The position numbers and the translations under genes are program-made. Shown piece by piece: positions 1-10,236 of a stretch of 64,000 nucleotides of DNA (within the stretch, counting starts at the first letter, position 1; every line of letters starts with the position of its first letter). The notes under the pieces are model-generated. The model was not told the origin of the DNA and searched no databases. It was given only the letters and a program-made list of their open reading frames with translations. Source of the stretch: Caulobacterales bacterium (GTDB taxonomy: Bacteria > Pseudomonadota > Alphaproteobacteria > Caulobacterales > Aquidulcibacteraceae); contig JAFLCU010000007.1 of assembly GCA_017303355.1 (NCBI GenBank), forward strand, positions 62,001 to 126,000, given 5' to 3'.

Positions 1-1
1 G

Positions 2-763
2 CTCGAACAAGCTTTCCGCGGCATGGAGCGCGAAATCGTCGTGCCGCGCGCGCATGCGTGCGAGCCTTGCGGCGGCACCGGCTCCGAAGGCAAGGCGCCC
101 TTGGAAACCTGCCGCACCTGCAACGGCGCCGGCCAAGTGCGCGCAAGCCAAGGCATGTTCCGCATCGTGCGCACCTGCCCTGCCTGCCACGGCCGCGGCC
201 AAGCCATCAAGACGCCGTGCAAATCCTGCGGCGGGCGAGGCCTCACGCAAAAAGAGCGCACGCTCTCGGTAAAAATCCCCGCCGGCGTCGAGGATGGCAC
301 GCGCATCCGTCTCGCCGGCGAAGGCGATATGGGCCAGCGCGGCGGGCCTGCTGGCGATCTCTATCTCTTTCTCTCGGTGAAGCCGCACGCCCTGTTCGAG
401 CGCGACGGCCCCGATCTCTATTGCCGCGCCCCGGCGCCCATGTGCAAGGCAGCGCTCGGCGGCGAGATGGAAATCCCCACCATCGACGGCGATCGCACCA
501 AGGTGACGATCCCCGCCGGCGCGCAAACCGGGCGCCGCTTCCGCATCAAAGGCAAAGGCATGACGCACCTACGCTCGAAGGAGCGTGGCGATCTGCATGT
601 CGAATTGCTTGTGGAAACGCCGGTGAATTTGACCGCCAAGCAGCGCAAGCTGCTCGAGGAATTCGCCAAGGATTGCGGCGAGGAAGCCCACCCGCAAACC
701 CAAGGCTTTTTCGACACCGTGAAAAAGTTCTTCGACAACGGCAACGACCCGCTGGTGCGTTAG
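2..763 (+). CDS. dnaJ: Molecular chaperone DnaJ, 3' part (5' end outside window)
   Basis: DnaJ stimulates the DnaK ATPase and delivers unfolded proteins to it in the cytoplasm. The frame is open from base 2 with no start, so the J-domain and Gly/Phe linker lie upstream of the window; the ATG at 23 is internal. The visible part starts LEQAFRGMEREI and carries four zinc-finger repeats in its first ~75 residues (CEPCGGTG, CRTCNGAG, CPACHGRG, CKSCGGRG), so all eight zinc cysteines are present. The two C-terminal substrate-binding barrel domains follow (for example VKIPAGVEDGTRIRLAGEG). The C-terminus has a normal length for the family. Confidence 0.96.
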   Translation, partial: LEQAFRGMEREIVVPRAHACEPCGGTGSEGKAPLETCRTCNGAGQVRASQGMFRIVRTCPACHGRGQAIKTPCKSCGGRGLTQKERTLSVKIPAGVEDGTRIRLAGEGDMGQRGGPAGDLYLFLSVKPHALFERDGPDLYCRAPAPMCKAALGGEMEIPTIDGDRTKVTIPAGAQTGRRFRIKGKGMTHLRSKERGDLHVELLVETPVNLTAKQRKLLEEFAKDCGEEAHPQTQGFFDTVKKFFDNGNDPLVR

Positions 764-782
764 GCGCTCGCTCGAGGCAGCA

Positions 783-1076
783 ATGTTTAGCTTTTTGTGG
801 CCGACAACAAGGAAGCCGGAGCCAACGCTCATCGCGCGGCTTGGACGAGTGGTCCACTGGAGTCTGACTGCATTCGCAATTTTGGCGGCGGTCTTAGGAA
901 CGCTGATGCTTAGCCAGGGTCACACCGCCGGTGAGTGCCTTTCGCCTGCAGACGCCTGCGAGACGGCGCGTTGGTGGGCAGGTCGCCTTCGTAGCATGGG
1001 CCACCAAGCTCTTCTCGCCGCCACAGCGGCCTTCCTCATCGGCCGAGCAAGTCGGTACGTTTTGTCTGGTGAATAG
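783..1076 (+). CDS. Small predicted membrane protein, unknown function
   Basis: A 97-residue protein I do not recognise. It has a basic N-terminus (MFSFLWPTTRKPEPTLIARLG), one hydrophobic segment at about residues 26-45 (SLTAFAILAAVLGTLML), a short loop with two cysteines (GECLSPADACETARWW) and a second hydrophobic segment at about 74-88 (HQALLAATAAFLIG). A two-helix inner-membrane protein is the simplest reading. The start is supported by a GAGG purine stretch a few bases upstream, and the gene begins 19 bp after dnaJ, so it may be read through from dnaJ. The two cysteines could form a disulfide if the loop faces the periplasm, but nothing in the sequence fixes this. Confidence 0.6.
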   Translation: MFSFLWPTTRKPEPTLIARLGRVVHWSLTAFAILAAVLGTLMLSQGHTAGECLSPADACETARWWAGRLRSMGHQALLAATAAFLIGRASRYVLSGE

Positions 1077-1718
1077 GCCAGCACTTCGCAGCCATCTATC
1101 CCACAGCCAACACCGCTCCGCGCCTTGAAAACAAAGGCGCGGTGAAAAACTTATCCGCCCCCTGCCTGAGCTGGCGTACACTGCCGCCATCGCCGCGATC
1201 GGAGAGCAGTTGGATCCCTGTTCGCTTCAATGTCGCGGTGAAGCAATCGAGCGTGAAGCGTGAACGCTTCTCCGCCTGCCGCAAGAACTATGGGCGGCTA
1301 TTCGGACCAAGCGAACGCACGGAGTTCGCCGGATATGCGGGGATAGCGCGCGAGCATGGATACGAGATGCAGGCAAAGCCGCTTCTCATGATCATGCTGG
1401 CGCGTACTGCGAACACGTTGAAGCCCGCGCGCGCCACAACGCGTGGGGAGACGCACCGGACGCATCGCGAACACGATGCTCCGCACGCGCGCGGCGATCC
1501 GACTCATCGGGTGTGAAAGAACGCCTGCAGCGGAGCCGCGGTTTCCAACGATTGCGGGGACGCGGGTTTCCGTGTCATGCGCGCCGAGCCAACGGCGCAT
1601 TCTTCGCGACGCGCAATCCCGCGTCCCCGGCTCTCCATCCGGCGTTCGCGCCAACAAGGATGGCGCACGCCTATTGGCTGGTCTTGCCGGTTAGGAAGCG
1701 GCGGTCCATGAGGGAGAC
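1077..1718. other. Gene-free stretch between the small membrane gene and dapB
   Basis: About 640 bp with no convincing gene. Open frames exist on both strands, but their translations are rich in Arg, Ser and His with no domain, signal or good ribosome site. The right half contains a nested inverted repeat (1556-1628, listed separately). From memory only, translations such as ARYPRISGEL on the minus strand resemble spurious ORFs that recur in alphaproteobacterial genomes, which would fit a conserved non-coding sequence. I could not verify this. Confidence 0.5.
1556..1628. repeat. Nested inverted repeat upstream of dapB
   Basis: An outer perfect 11-bp inverted repeat (GGGGACGCGGG at 1556-1566, CCCGCGTCCCC at 1618-1628) encloses an inner 6-bp one (GCGCCG at 1581-1586, CGGCGC at 1593-1598). 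There is no T-tract, so it is not an ordinary terminator. It may be an RNA structure in the dapB leader or a palindromic repeat element. Confidence 0.5.
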
Positions 1719-2525
1719 ATGACGCTTTCTATCGCTATCGCGGGCGCCGCGGGCCGCATGGGCCGCGCCTTGATCCGCGCCGCTTGCGCCGACGCGCGCT
1801 TTTCCGTCGCTGGCGGCACCGAACGCAGCGAAGGCCAATTCCTGGGCGCCGATCTCGGCGCGCTGGCCGGCATATCGCCACTCTTCATGATGACGACGGA
1901 GGTGGCGGACCACGCCGCCGAGAACGCGCAAGTCTGGATCGATTTCACCACGCCGGCCGCCACGCTCGACGCGCTCGCCGCCTTGAAGAACACATCGACG
2001 CGCGCCGCCATCGTCGGCACCACCGGCTTCACCGCCGCCGAAGAGGCGCAGCTTGCCGAGCATGCCAAGCGCATCGCCATCGTGCGCTCCGGCAATTTCA
2101 GCTTGGGCGTGAACTTGCTCGCCGCCCTTGTCGAGCAAGCCGCGCAAAAACTCGGCCCCGGTTGGGACATCGAGATCACGGAGGCGCACCACCGCCGCAA
2201 GGTGGATGCGCCCTCAGGCACCGCCCTCCTCCTCGGCGAAGCCGCCGCGAAGGGCCGCAACGCGCCTTTGAGCGAGCTTCGCCTCGCGCCCTATGACGGC
2301 GTCACCGGCGAACGCCCGGAGGGTCGGATCGGCTTCTCCGTCATTCGCGGTGGCGGCATTGTCGGCGAGCATGACGTGCGCTTCATCGCTGAGCGCGAAA
2401 TCGTCACGCTCTCGCATCACGCCATGGATCGCGCCGTGTTCGCCGATGGCGCCCTCGCCGCCACACTTTGGGTCGCGGATAAGCCGCCGGGGCTCTATTC
2501 AATGCGCGACGTGCTCGGGCTCTGA
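1719..2525 (+). CDS. dapB: 4-hydroxy-tetrahydrodipicolinate reductase
   Basis: Catalyses NAD(P)H reduction of hydroxy-tetrahydrodipicolinate to tetrahydrodipicolinate in the diaminopimelate/lysine pathway, which supplies peptidoglycan and lysine. The 268 residues are family length. The N-terminal nucleotide-binding loop is GAAGRMG (residues 9-15), VGTTGF sits at about 99-104, and the catalytic stretch EAHHRRKVDAPSGTAL at about 155-170 supplies the paired histidines and the lysine. The start ATG follows an AGGGAG purine stretch. A DUF2244 gene and nth follow immediately and are probably cotranscribed. Confidence 0.97.
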   Translation: MTLSIAIAGAAGRMGRALIRAACADARFSVAGGTERSEGQFLGADLGALAGISPLFMMTTEVADHAAENAQVWIDFTTPAATLDALAALKNTSTRAAIVGTTGFTAAEEAQLAEHAKRIAIVRSGNFSLGVNLLAALVEQAAQKLGPGWDIEITEAHHRRKVDAPSGTALLLGEAAAKGRNAPLSELRLAPYDGVTGERPEGRIGFSVIRGGGIVGEHDVRFIAEREIVTLSHHAMDRAVFADGALAATLWVADKPPGLYSMRDVLGL

Positions 2526-2528
2526 AAG

Positions 2529-3026
2529 ATGCAGCCACGCTGGGAACGCACGCCGGACGCGCCGTTCTTCGACGGCCCACTTTACATGGACGCCGTGCTG
2601 CGCCCGCACCGCAGCCTCAGCGCCAAGGCGTTTCGCGCGATGTTGATCGCGGTGATCATCGTGAATCTGATCGGTGCGATCATCTTCATCGCCAACGGCG
2701 CCTTCCCGGTCGCGGGCTTCCTGGGTCTCGATGTTTTGGCGCTTTATCTGGCGTTCCGCTGGAATTATCGCGCCGCGCAAGCCGCCGAATATGTGCGCAT
2801 CGGCCCGGGCCGCGTGCATGTCGCCGCTGTCGATAAGAATGGCGCCGCCACGCATTGGCAGCTCAATCCAGTGTGGGCGAAGGTCACGCGCGATGGGCCT
2901 GGCGTCCTCATCCGCGACAGCGAAGGCCAAATGCGGCTCGGCGCTTTCCTCTCGCCGAAAGAGTGCGAAAGCTTCGCCACAGCACTCGACGCGGCGTTGC
3001 ATCGCGCGCGACGCGGCGGCATGTAA
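2529..3026 (+). CDS. DUF2244 family membrane protein
   Basis: The 165-residue protein has two adjacent hydrophobic segments at about residues 38-57 and 61-76, followed by a cytoplasmic-looking domain. The opening motif LRPHRSLS and the NYR..Q.AEYVRI stretch after the membrane segments match the DUF2244 family as I remember it; its function is unknown. It starts 3 bp after the dapB stop, and its own stop overlaps the nth start (TAATG), so translation of the three genes is probably coupled. In related alphaproteobacteria a DUF2244 gene next to nth is a usual arrangement. Confidence 0.8.
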   Translation: MQPRWERTPDAPFFDGPLYMDAVLRPHRSLSAKAFRAMLIAVIIVNLIGAIIFIANGAFPVAGFLGLDVLALYLAFRWNYRAAQAAEYVRIGPGRVHVAAVDKNGAATHWQLNPVWAKVTRDGPGVLIRDSEGQMRLGAFLSPKECESFATALDAALHRARRGGM

Positions 3027-3724
3027 TGGCAAAGCGCCTCACCAAGGCCAAAGCCGAAGAGCTCTACGCGCGCCTGGCCAAGGTGCGTCCCGATCCGCGT
3101 ACGGAATTGGAATACACCAACCCGTACACCCTGCTGGTGGCCGTCGTGCTCTCCGCGCAAGCGACGGATAAGGGCGTCAACCGCGCCACCGCGCCGATGT
3201 TCAAAATCGCGGATACGCCGGCGAAAATGCTGAAGCTCGGCGAAGATGGCGTCGCCAATTACATCAAGACCATCGGCCTTTGGCGCAACAAGGCCAAGAA
3301 CGTCATCGCGCTCTCGCAAGCGTTGATCGATCAGCACAATGGCGAGGCGCCGCATGATCGCGCGGCGCTAGAAGCATTGCCCGGCGTCGGCCGCAAGACG
3401 GCGAACGTCGTGCTGATGGAGATTTTCGGCGAAGGCACGATCGCCGTCGATACGCACGTCTTCCGCGTCGCCAACCGCACGGGACTAGCCGACGGCAAAA
3501 CGCCGAACGAGGTCGAAGCGCAATTGATGCGCATCACGCCACAAAAGTTTATCCACGGGGCGCATCACTGGCTTATACTGCACGGCCGCTACACCTGCAT
3601 CGCCCGCAAGCCTGAATGCCCGCGCTGCGTCATCGCCGACATCTGTCTTTATAAGGACAAGACCCGCGCGATCGCGTCGACGAAGAAGCCTGCGCCTTCG
3701 GGTGCGAAATCCAAGAAGAGATAA
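3026..3724 (+). CDS. nth: Endonuclease III (DNA glycosylase/AP lyase)
   Basis: Removes oxidised pyrimidines and nicks the resulting abasic site in base-excision repair. The helix-hairpin-helix LPGVGRKTANV carries the catalytic lysine and VDTHV the catalytic aspartate. The C-terminal [4Fe-4S] ligands have the correct spacing C-x6-C-x2-C-x5-C (CIARKPECPRCVIADIC). The start at 3026 gives 232 residues beginning MAKRLTKAKAEELY and overlaps the upstream stop as TAATG; a longer in-frame extension upstream is only the shadow of the previous gene. The last ~75 bp, encoding a Lys/Ala-rich tail, run antisense to the end of the opposing ATP-grasp gene. Confidence 0.97.
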   Translation: MAKRLTKAKAEELYARLAKVRPDPRTELEYTNPYTLLVAVVLSAQATDKGVNRATAPMFKIADTPAKMLKLGEDGVANYIKTIGLWRNKAKNVIALSQALIDQHNGEAPHDRAALEALPGVGRKTANVVLMEIFGEGTIAVDTHVFRVANRTGLADGKTPNEVEAQLMRITPQKFIHGAHHWLILHGRYTCIARKPECPRCVIADICLYKDKTRAIASTKKPAPSGAKSKKR

Positions 3725-4533
3725 GGCTCGATCGCCTCGATCTCGATCACGCGCCACTTGCCGTCATCGCCCAGCACGAGGTCGATGCGTACATAAAGGA
3801 GTTCTTTGGGCGCATGCGCCCGGGCCGATTCCGCCGCTTCCATCGCGCCCGTAGGTGCTGCTTCGGCGAGAAAGGCGGTCTTGCCGGGAATATTCGCCAG
3901 CCAATCGCCCGCGTGCGGCACCTTGCGGATCGCATGCGAGAACACGCCGCCGAACCAGAAGAGCGAACGCTCCCCTTCTGTCTCGATCGATTGCAGATAG
4001 GGCTGCACCATCGCTTCCGCTTGCGGCCCGTCGATCAGATCGGCTTCGCTCCATGCGTTGCGCTTCAAGCGAATGGTCCGCACCGAGCCCGCGCCGATCT
4101 GCGGTTTGATCACGATCTCGGCAGCGTCCAACGTATCAAACGCCTGCGCCACGCCGCGCGCATCGACATGATCAAGCCACACCGTTTCGATCGCGGCGGC
4201 GCCAAGTTCACGGAGGTAAGTTTTCCGCGCATTCCAGCGCACAACGGCCGGCGAATTGAAGACACGCAGACCAGCGCGCTCATGCGCTTCAATCGCCGCC
4301 ATGAATTCATCCGCACGACCAGTGTAGTCCCAACACGTACGGATGATCGCCGCGTCATAGCCACGTTGAGAAAGGTCAGGATCGTCCCAATATTCGATGA
4401 CAAATTCGACGCCGCGCTTTTTACCCTCGGCGACAATCAGCGCGTGGCTGACGATCTCGGCCTCCGGCAATTGCCCGGCGGCCAAGGGCGCGCCACGATA
4501 GGAGCGCCCGTTGAGATACGCGACCTTCGCCAC
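3649..4533 (-). CDS. ATP-grasp domain protein (RimK/glutathione-synthetase-like)
   Basis: An ATP-dependent ligase-fold protein; the substrate is not identifiable. The sequence runs from KVAYLNGRSYRG through a pre-ATP-grasp half (IIRTCWDYTGR, RVFNSPAVVRWNARKTYL) to the nucleotide-binding half (AEIVIKPQIGAGSVRT, with the ATP lysine) and the metal-binding end YVRIDLVL..WRVIEIEAIEPYLF. I chose the GTG at 4533 because it overlaps the upstream stop as TAGTG, a typical coupling signal; an in-frame ATG at 4566 would lie inside the upstream gene. The 3' end overlaps nth by 76 bp in the convergent sense. It is likely cotranscribed with the preceding lipoprotein gene. Confidence 0.82.
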   Translation of the reverse strand: MAKVAYLNGRSYRGAPLAAGQLPEAEIVSHALIVAEGKKRGVEFVIEYWDDPDLSQRGYDAAIIRTCWDYTGRADEFMAAIEAHERAGLRVFNSPAVVRWNARKTYLRELGAAAIETVWLDHVDARGVAQAFDTLDAAEIVIKPQIGAGSVRTIRLKRNAWSEADLIDGPQAEAMVQPYLQSIETEGERSLFWFGGVFSHAIRKVPHAGDWLANIPGKTAFLAEAAPTGAMEAAESARAHAPKELLYVRIDLVLGDDGKWRVIEIEAIEPYLFLDFAPEGAGFFVDAIARVLSL

Positions 4534-4928
4534 TACGAGCGCCGCGCCGCCGCTTCCGCGGCGCACTGGTCAGGGCTCGGCGCGGCCGCGCCGTTGCGCC
4601 GGGCGCTCGCATGCGATTCCGTCAGCCGCATGGCGTTGCGCGCATCCGCCGCGAACAGAAGCAGCAGCGCGCAATTCTCGAAGCGGTACGTCAGCGCCGC
4701 GCCCGCGCCATCCTGGCGGGCGATGTCCGGCGCGCCAAACGCGCGCGTGATCTCGGCTTGCGTCGGCGCATCCTGGCGCCCGGCGGCGCTCAGCATCTGC
4801 GTCAAGCGCGCATGGGCGCTTGACGATGGCGCGACGCTCGGCGCGCCAGGCTGGGCGGGCGCGCTCGCGGGAGCGGTGGCGCAAGCCGCCAGAAACGCCA
4901 GCGCCGTTAACGAAGCAATGAATCTCAT
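4533..4928 (-). CDS. Small predicted lipoprotein
   Basis: A 131-residue protein with the signal peptide MRFIASLTALAFLAAC. The LAAC lipobox predicts lipidation at Cys16 and envelope anchoring. The rest is Ala/Pro/Ser-rich for about 30 residues, followed by a small domain (ITRAFGAPDIARQDGAGAA, YRFENCALLLLF) that resembles SmpA/OmlA-like 'compare mutant' folds only superficially. I recognise no family. A start at 4964 is possible, but the ATG at 4928 gives a canonical lipoprotein signal. It is followed by the ATP-grasp gene with a 1-bp overlap, which suggests a linked function. Confidence 0.68.
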   Translation of the reverse strand: MRFIASLTALAFLAACATAPASAPAQPGAPSVAPSSSAHARLTQMLSAAGRQDAPTQAEITRAFGAPDIARQDGAGAALTYRFENCALLLLFAADARNAMRLTESHASARRNGAAAPSPDQCAAEAAARRS

Positions 4929-5022
4929 GGGCGCGACAATGCCGCGTCCGCACTTTCCGGGCAATGCTTGCCAGCGCCCGCCACACAGGCTTTAACCCCT
5001 CAAACTTCACAGGAAATCCGTA

Positions 5023-6017
5023 ATGCCTTCATCGACCTATGACGTCGTGGCCGTCGGCAACGCGATCATCGACATCATCGCCGCCGTGCCGGACGCGTTC
5101 CTGGCCGAGGAAAACATCGCCAAGGACGCGATGACGCTGATCGATGAGGCGCGCGCCGATCATCTCACCGCGCGCTTCACCAACGCCAAGGTCGCCGCCG
5201 GCGGCTCCGCCGCCAATACAATGACGGGCGTGGCGAGCTTTGGCGGCAAGGCAGGCTATATCGGCAAGGTCGCCAAGGACGATCTGGGCGCGCGGTTCAC
5301 GCAAGAATTCCGCGCCGGCGGCGTTTCGTTCGACACGCCGCCGCGCGACGGCCATCCGGGCACGGCGCGCTCGCTCATCGCCGTGACGCCCGACGGGCAT
5401 CGCTCGATGAACACTTATCTCGGCGCCTCCACCCTGCTCTCGGCGGAAGATATTGACGCTGGCCTCATCAGTGCTGGCGCCACTTTGTTCCTCGAAGGCT
5501 ATTTGTTCGATCGCGACGAAGCCAAAGCCGCCTTCGTGCGCGCCGCCGAAATCGCGCGCAGCGCCCAGCGGCAAGTCGCGCTCACACTGTCGGACAAATT
5601 CTGCGTCGACCGGCACCGCGATAGCTTCCGCCACCTCGTCTCCGGCCACGTCGATATCCTGTTCTCGAACGAGGCCGAAATCCTCTCGCTCTATGAAAGC
5701 GACGATCTCGGCGCGGCGATCGAAGCCGCGCGCAAGGCATGCCCCATCGTGATCGTCACGCGCTCTTCCACCGGCTCGTTGATCGCGACCTCCACCGAGA
5801 CGGTTGAGGTGAAGGCCTATCCCGTCGCCAACGTCGTCGACACCACAGGCGCCGGCGATCAATACGCGGCAGGCTTCCTGTTCGGCTACGCCAAGCAGCG
5901 CCCGCTCGCCGAATGCGGCGCCCTCGCCTCGCTCGCGGCCGCCGAGGTGATCTCGCACGTGGGCCCGCGCCCGGAAGAGAGCCTCCGTGGACTGGCGCTC
6001 AAGAGCGGCTTCCGCGT

Positions 6018-6021
<4 letters not shown>
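5023..6021 (+). CDS. PfkB-family sugar/nucleoside kinase, adenosine-kinase-like
   Basis: Ribokinase-superfamily kinase transferring ATP phosphate to a sugar or nucleoside in the cytoplasm. Both PfkB signatures are visible: the N-terminal glycine-rich stretch [29 protein letters not shown] (about residues 62-90, quoted here only by its ends AAGGSAANT and GYIGKV) and the C-terminal [13 protein letters not shown] (about 271-283) with the catalytic aspartate. The length of 332 residues and the opening [13 protein letters not shown] match alphaproteobacterial proteins annotated as adenosine kinase; the substrate itself is inferred. The 3' end overlaps hslU by 4 bp in the convergent sense. Confidence 0.88.
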
Positions 6022-7322
<1,301 letters not shown>

Positions 7323-7446
7323 GGCGCCCATGACTTAAGCGCCGTATGGCGTTTCGAAAAGAGCGCGCATGCTCAGTCGAGCATGACTGCGTCATTGACG
7401 CGCGCGCTGGATGCCAGCGATTTACCAGTACGCTAACATCCGCACA

Positions 7447-7992
7447 TCAGTCTGGCAGCTTTTCGACCGTCAGATTGCCGTTGGTATAGACGCAAATTTG
7501 CGCCGCTATGCCCATGGCTTCGCGCGCAATCGCCTCGGCATCCTCGACATGGCTGTAGAGCGCACGTGCCGCCGCCAGGGCGAAATTGCCGCCGGAGCCA
7601 ACCGCGACGACCGGATATTCGGGGTCCAGCACATCCCCGGCGCCGGTGACGAGAAACGTCTCCTTGCTGTCAGCCACGATCAGCATCGCATCGAGACGAC
7701 GCAGCGCGCGATCCGTACGCCAATCCTTGGCCAGCTCAACACAGGCGCGGCCGAGCTGGTTGGGGAAGCGCTCCAGCTTTTGTTCCAGGCGCTCGAACAG
7801 CGCGAAGGCGTCAGCGGTGGCGCCAGCGAAGCCGACGATCACGCCGCCGCCCGCCAATTTGCGCACTTTGCGCGCATTTCCCTTGAGAATGGTTGCGCCG
7901 GCCGAAACCTGGCCGTCGCCGGCGAGCACGACCTTGTCGCCCTTCCGGACACAAAGAATAGTCGTGCCGTGCCATTGTTGTGGTTCGCTCAT
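7447..7992 (-). CDS. hslV: ATP-dependent protease peptidase subunit HslV
   Basis: Threonine peptidase that forms a two-ring barrel capped by HslU. The 181-residue precursor begins [18 protein letters not shown]; removal of the first nine residues would expose the catalytic Thr of [31 protein letters not shown] and the [16 protein letters not shown] segment are family-typical. The order hslV-hslU on the minus strand is usual. The gene lies 31 bp after the EAL-domain gene, so a heat-shock promoter, if present, would have to lie within the 3' end of that gene; I could not pick one confidently. Confidence 0.97.
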   Translation of the reverse strand: MSEPQQWHGTTILCVRKGDKVVLAGDGQVSAGATILKGNARKVRKLAGGGVIVGFAGATADAFALFERLEQKLERFPNQLGRACVELAKDWRTDRALRRLDAMLIVADSKETFLVTGAGDVLDPEYPVVAVGSGGNFALAAARALYSHVEDAEAIAREAMGIAAQICVYTNGNLTVEKLPD

Positions 7993-8023
7993 GCGCCTGA
8001 TGTGGCGGAGCGGCGCCCGGCAA

Positions 8024-10129
8024 TCAAGCCGCGTCTCCGGCCTCGATGTCCTCGCCAGACTGGCGGCGCAGCAATTCCGCGAATTCCGGCGCCGAGACCG
8101 CCGCGCCGTAGAGGAAGCCTTGCACCCAGTGGCAGCCGCGCACGGCCATGAATTCCATTTCCTGCTTGCGCTCCACGCCCTCGGCCACCACCTCCATGTC
8201 GAGCGTGCGCGAGAGCGCGAGGATCATGTCGATGATCCCCGCCGCGTGAGCGTCGCCGCGCTCAAGCGCGCGCACAAATTGCTGGTCGATCTTGATCACG
8301 TCAAACGGCAGCTTGGAGAGCGCGCCGAGACTTGAATGGCCGCAGCCGAAGTCATCGATCGCCAAACGTATGCCGGCTTCGCGCAGCGGCTGGATCACGC
8401 GCAGCGCGCGATCGGGATCTTCCATCATCATCGACTCGGTGATCTCGAGTTCCAGATGATCCGGCGCCAGGCCGGCATGTTGCACGACGCGCAGCACGTT
8501 CTCGGCGAAACGGTCGCTGCGGAACTGAAGCGCCGACACGTTGACCGCCACCTTCGCCGGATGCCCTGCGCGCGCCCAGGCCGCCGCCTTCCAGCACGCC
8601 TCGCGCAAAATCGCGTCCGACAACGGCCCGATCAAACCACTCTCCTCCGCCACGGGTATGAAGCGGCCTGGGCTGATGATGGTGCGGTCCGGGCGCACCC
8701 AACGCGCCAGCGCTTCGCAGGCTTCGATGCGGCCGGTGACCAGATTCACTTTTGGCTGGAAATAGGCGCGGAATTCGTTGCGTTCGATGGCGCCGCGCAT
8801 TTCGCGCTCAAGATTGATCCGCGCGACCGCTTCGCGATCCAGCGATTGGGTGTAGAACTTCACGCGCGCTGGCGCGCTATGCGCCGCACTCAGCGCCATA
8901 CGGGCGTGGCGAATGACTGTGTCGGCATCCCCGCCGTCGCGCGGCGTCATGGCGACGCCGCAGCAGGCGCCGAGCGTGAGCTTGTGGCCACGCCAATCGA
9001 AGGGCTGGTTCAGCGCCGCATTTAGATGTTGCGCAAAGCGAGCGGCGTCCGATTGCGACAATTCCGGCGAAAACACGCCAAACTCCGTCGCGCCCAAGCG
9101 GGCCGCGACCGGGCCGCGCGCGCCCTGCCCGCGACGCACGATGCGATCGACGGTGCGCACCGCGCTCGAGAAACGTTCCGCGACAACGCGCAGAAAGTCG
9201 CGCGCGGCGTCTGGATCGAGTGTTTGCATCAGCTTCGAGAGACGCTGCATCTCGAACACGACGACAGCGCCGGAGCTGGCATTGTTCCGCAGAATGAAGA
9301 AATCTATCTCGCGCGCGAAGCGATCCTGGTTCGGCATGCGCGTCGCGGGATCGACAAACGCGATCTCCTGCACCTGGCGCATCGAAGCATCGAGCCGCGC
9401 CGTCATATTGTTGAAGGCTTTGGCGAGAGTTTCGAATTCATCGCCCGTTTGCAGCGCCAGCGGCGTGGACTGACCTTGCTCGCCGATGCGCTCGGCGTGG
9501 CGCGCGAGTTCGCCCAGCGGCGCGACAGCCCGGCGCACCAAGTGCGCGGAGAGCGGAATCGCGGCGAGCGCCAAGCAGGCCAGCAGCATCAGGAAAGGCG
9601 CAAGCGACGGCACCAGATCAAAGCGATAAGCGCCCTGTTCCCAAATACGCACGACGGCGGCGAGCGCGTGGCCTTCGCGAATGACCGGCGCGGCCACGGC
9701 AAGCGCGCCGTCGCGCTCACGCGAATAGACGGTGCGCCCCGCGCTCATCGCTTCCTGCGTCAAGCGATGGATCAGCGGGCTATCGACATCCGCGCCGTCG
9801 GATTGCGCGAGGATGCGGCCGTCGGCGTCGATGATGGAAATTGAGCGCACTTCGTCACGCGTCGCAGCACTCGCGATCGAATACGGCAGATATTGCGTGG
9901 CGTCGCGCGCCATCGCCTCCCCGACGCGGCTGGCCAAGTGCTCGGTGAGATCATGCGTGATTGCAAGCTCCTGGCGTTCTGCTTCGTGGTCGGCGCCAGC
10001 GAGCACGATCGACGCGGACAACAGCGCGGTCACGGTCATCAGCACGGCCGTGAACAGCACCGCGCGCCCCGCAAGACTGCGCGGCTGCATGGTCCGAACC
10101 AGGTTTTTCAACGCTGCGAGCATGGACAT
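8024..10129 (-). CDS. Membrane sensor with HAMP, degenerate GGDEF and intact EAL domain (c-di-GMP phosphodiesterase)
   Basis: A 701-residue inner-membrane signalling protein. A first membrane helix (about residues 25-45) and a second (about 175-195) flank a ~130-residue periplasmic sensor region; a HAMP linker follows ([16 protein letters not shown]). The GGDEF domain has lost its signature (GATEF in place of GGDEF), so cyclase activity is unlikely. The EAL domain is complete: [40 protein letters not shown] and VVAEGVE provide the metal and catalytic residues, so it should hydrolyse c-di-GMP to pGpG. The degenerate GGDEF may bind GTP and regulate. The EAL gene ends just upstream of hslV on the same strand; no functional link is evident. 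Confidence 0.9.
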   Translation of the reverse strand: MSMLAALKNLVRTMQPRSLAGRAVLFTAVLMTVTALLSASIVLAGADHEAERQELAITHDLTEHLASRVGEAMARDATQYLPYSIASAATRDEVRSISIIDADGRILAQSDGADVDSPLIHRLTQEAMSAGRTVYSRERDGALAVAAPVIREGHALAAVVRIWEQGAYRFDLVPSLAPFLMLLACLALAAIPLSAHLVRRAVAPLGELARHAERIGEQGQSTPLALQTGDEFETLAKAFNNMTARLDASMRQVQEIAFVDPATRMPNQDRFAREIDFFILRNNASSGAVVVFEMQRLSKLMQTLDPDAARDFLRVVAERFSSAVRTVDRIVRRGQGARGPVAARLGATEFGVFSPELSQSDAARFAQHLNAALNQPFDWRGHKLTLGACCGVAMTPRDGGDADTVIRHARMALSAAHSAPARVKFYTQSLDREAVARINLEREMRGAIERNEFRAYFQPKVNLVTGRIEACEALARWVRPDRTIISPGRFIPVAEESGLIGPLSDAILREACWKAAAWARAGHPAKVAVNVSALQFRSDRFAENVLRVVQHAGLAPDHLELEITESMMMEDPDRALRVIQPLREAGIRLAIDDFGCGHSSLGALSKLPFDVIKIDQQFVRALERGDAHAAGIIDMILALSRTLDMEVVAEGVERKQEMEFMAVRGCHWVQGFLYGAAVSAPEFAELLRRQSGEDIEAGDAA

Positions 10130-10236
10130 CCCACACGTGCCAACGCGCGCACGCGGGAGGAGCCTTGCCTGGATTGGTTAGTATGCGCTGAAATTACGTG
10201 GGATTTTTTATGAACGCGCGTTGACGATGATGAAGC

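Noticed and set aside
1142..1516. Open frame of 124 codons in the gap before dapB
   Set aside because: No domain, no signal and poor ribosome site; hairpins in the region favour a non-coding explanation.
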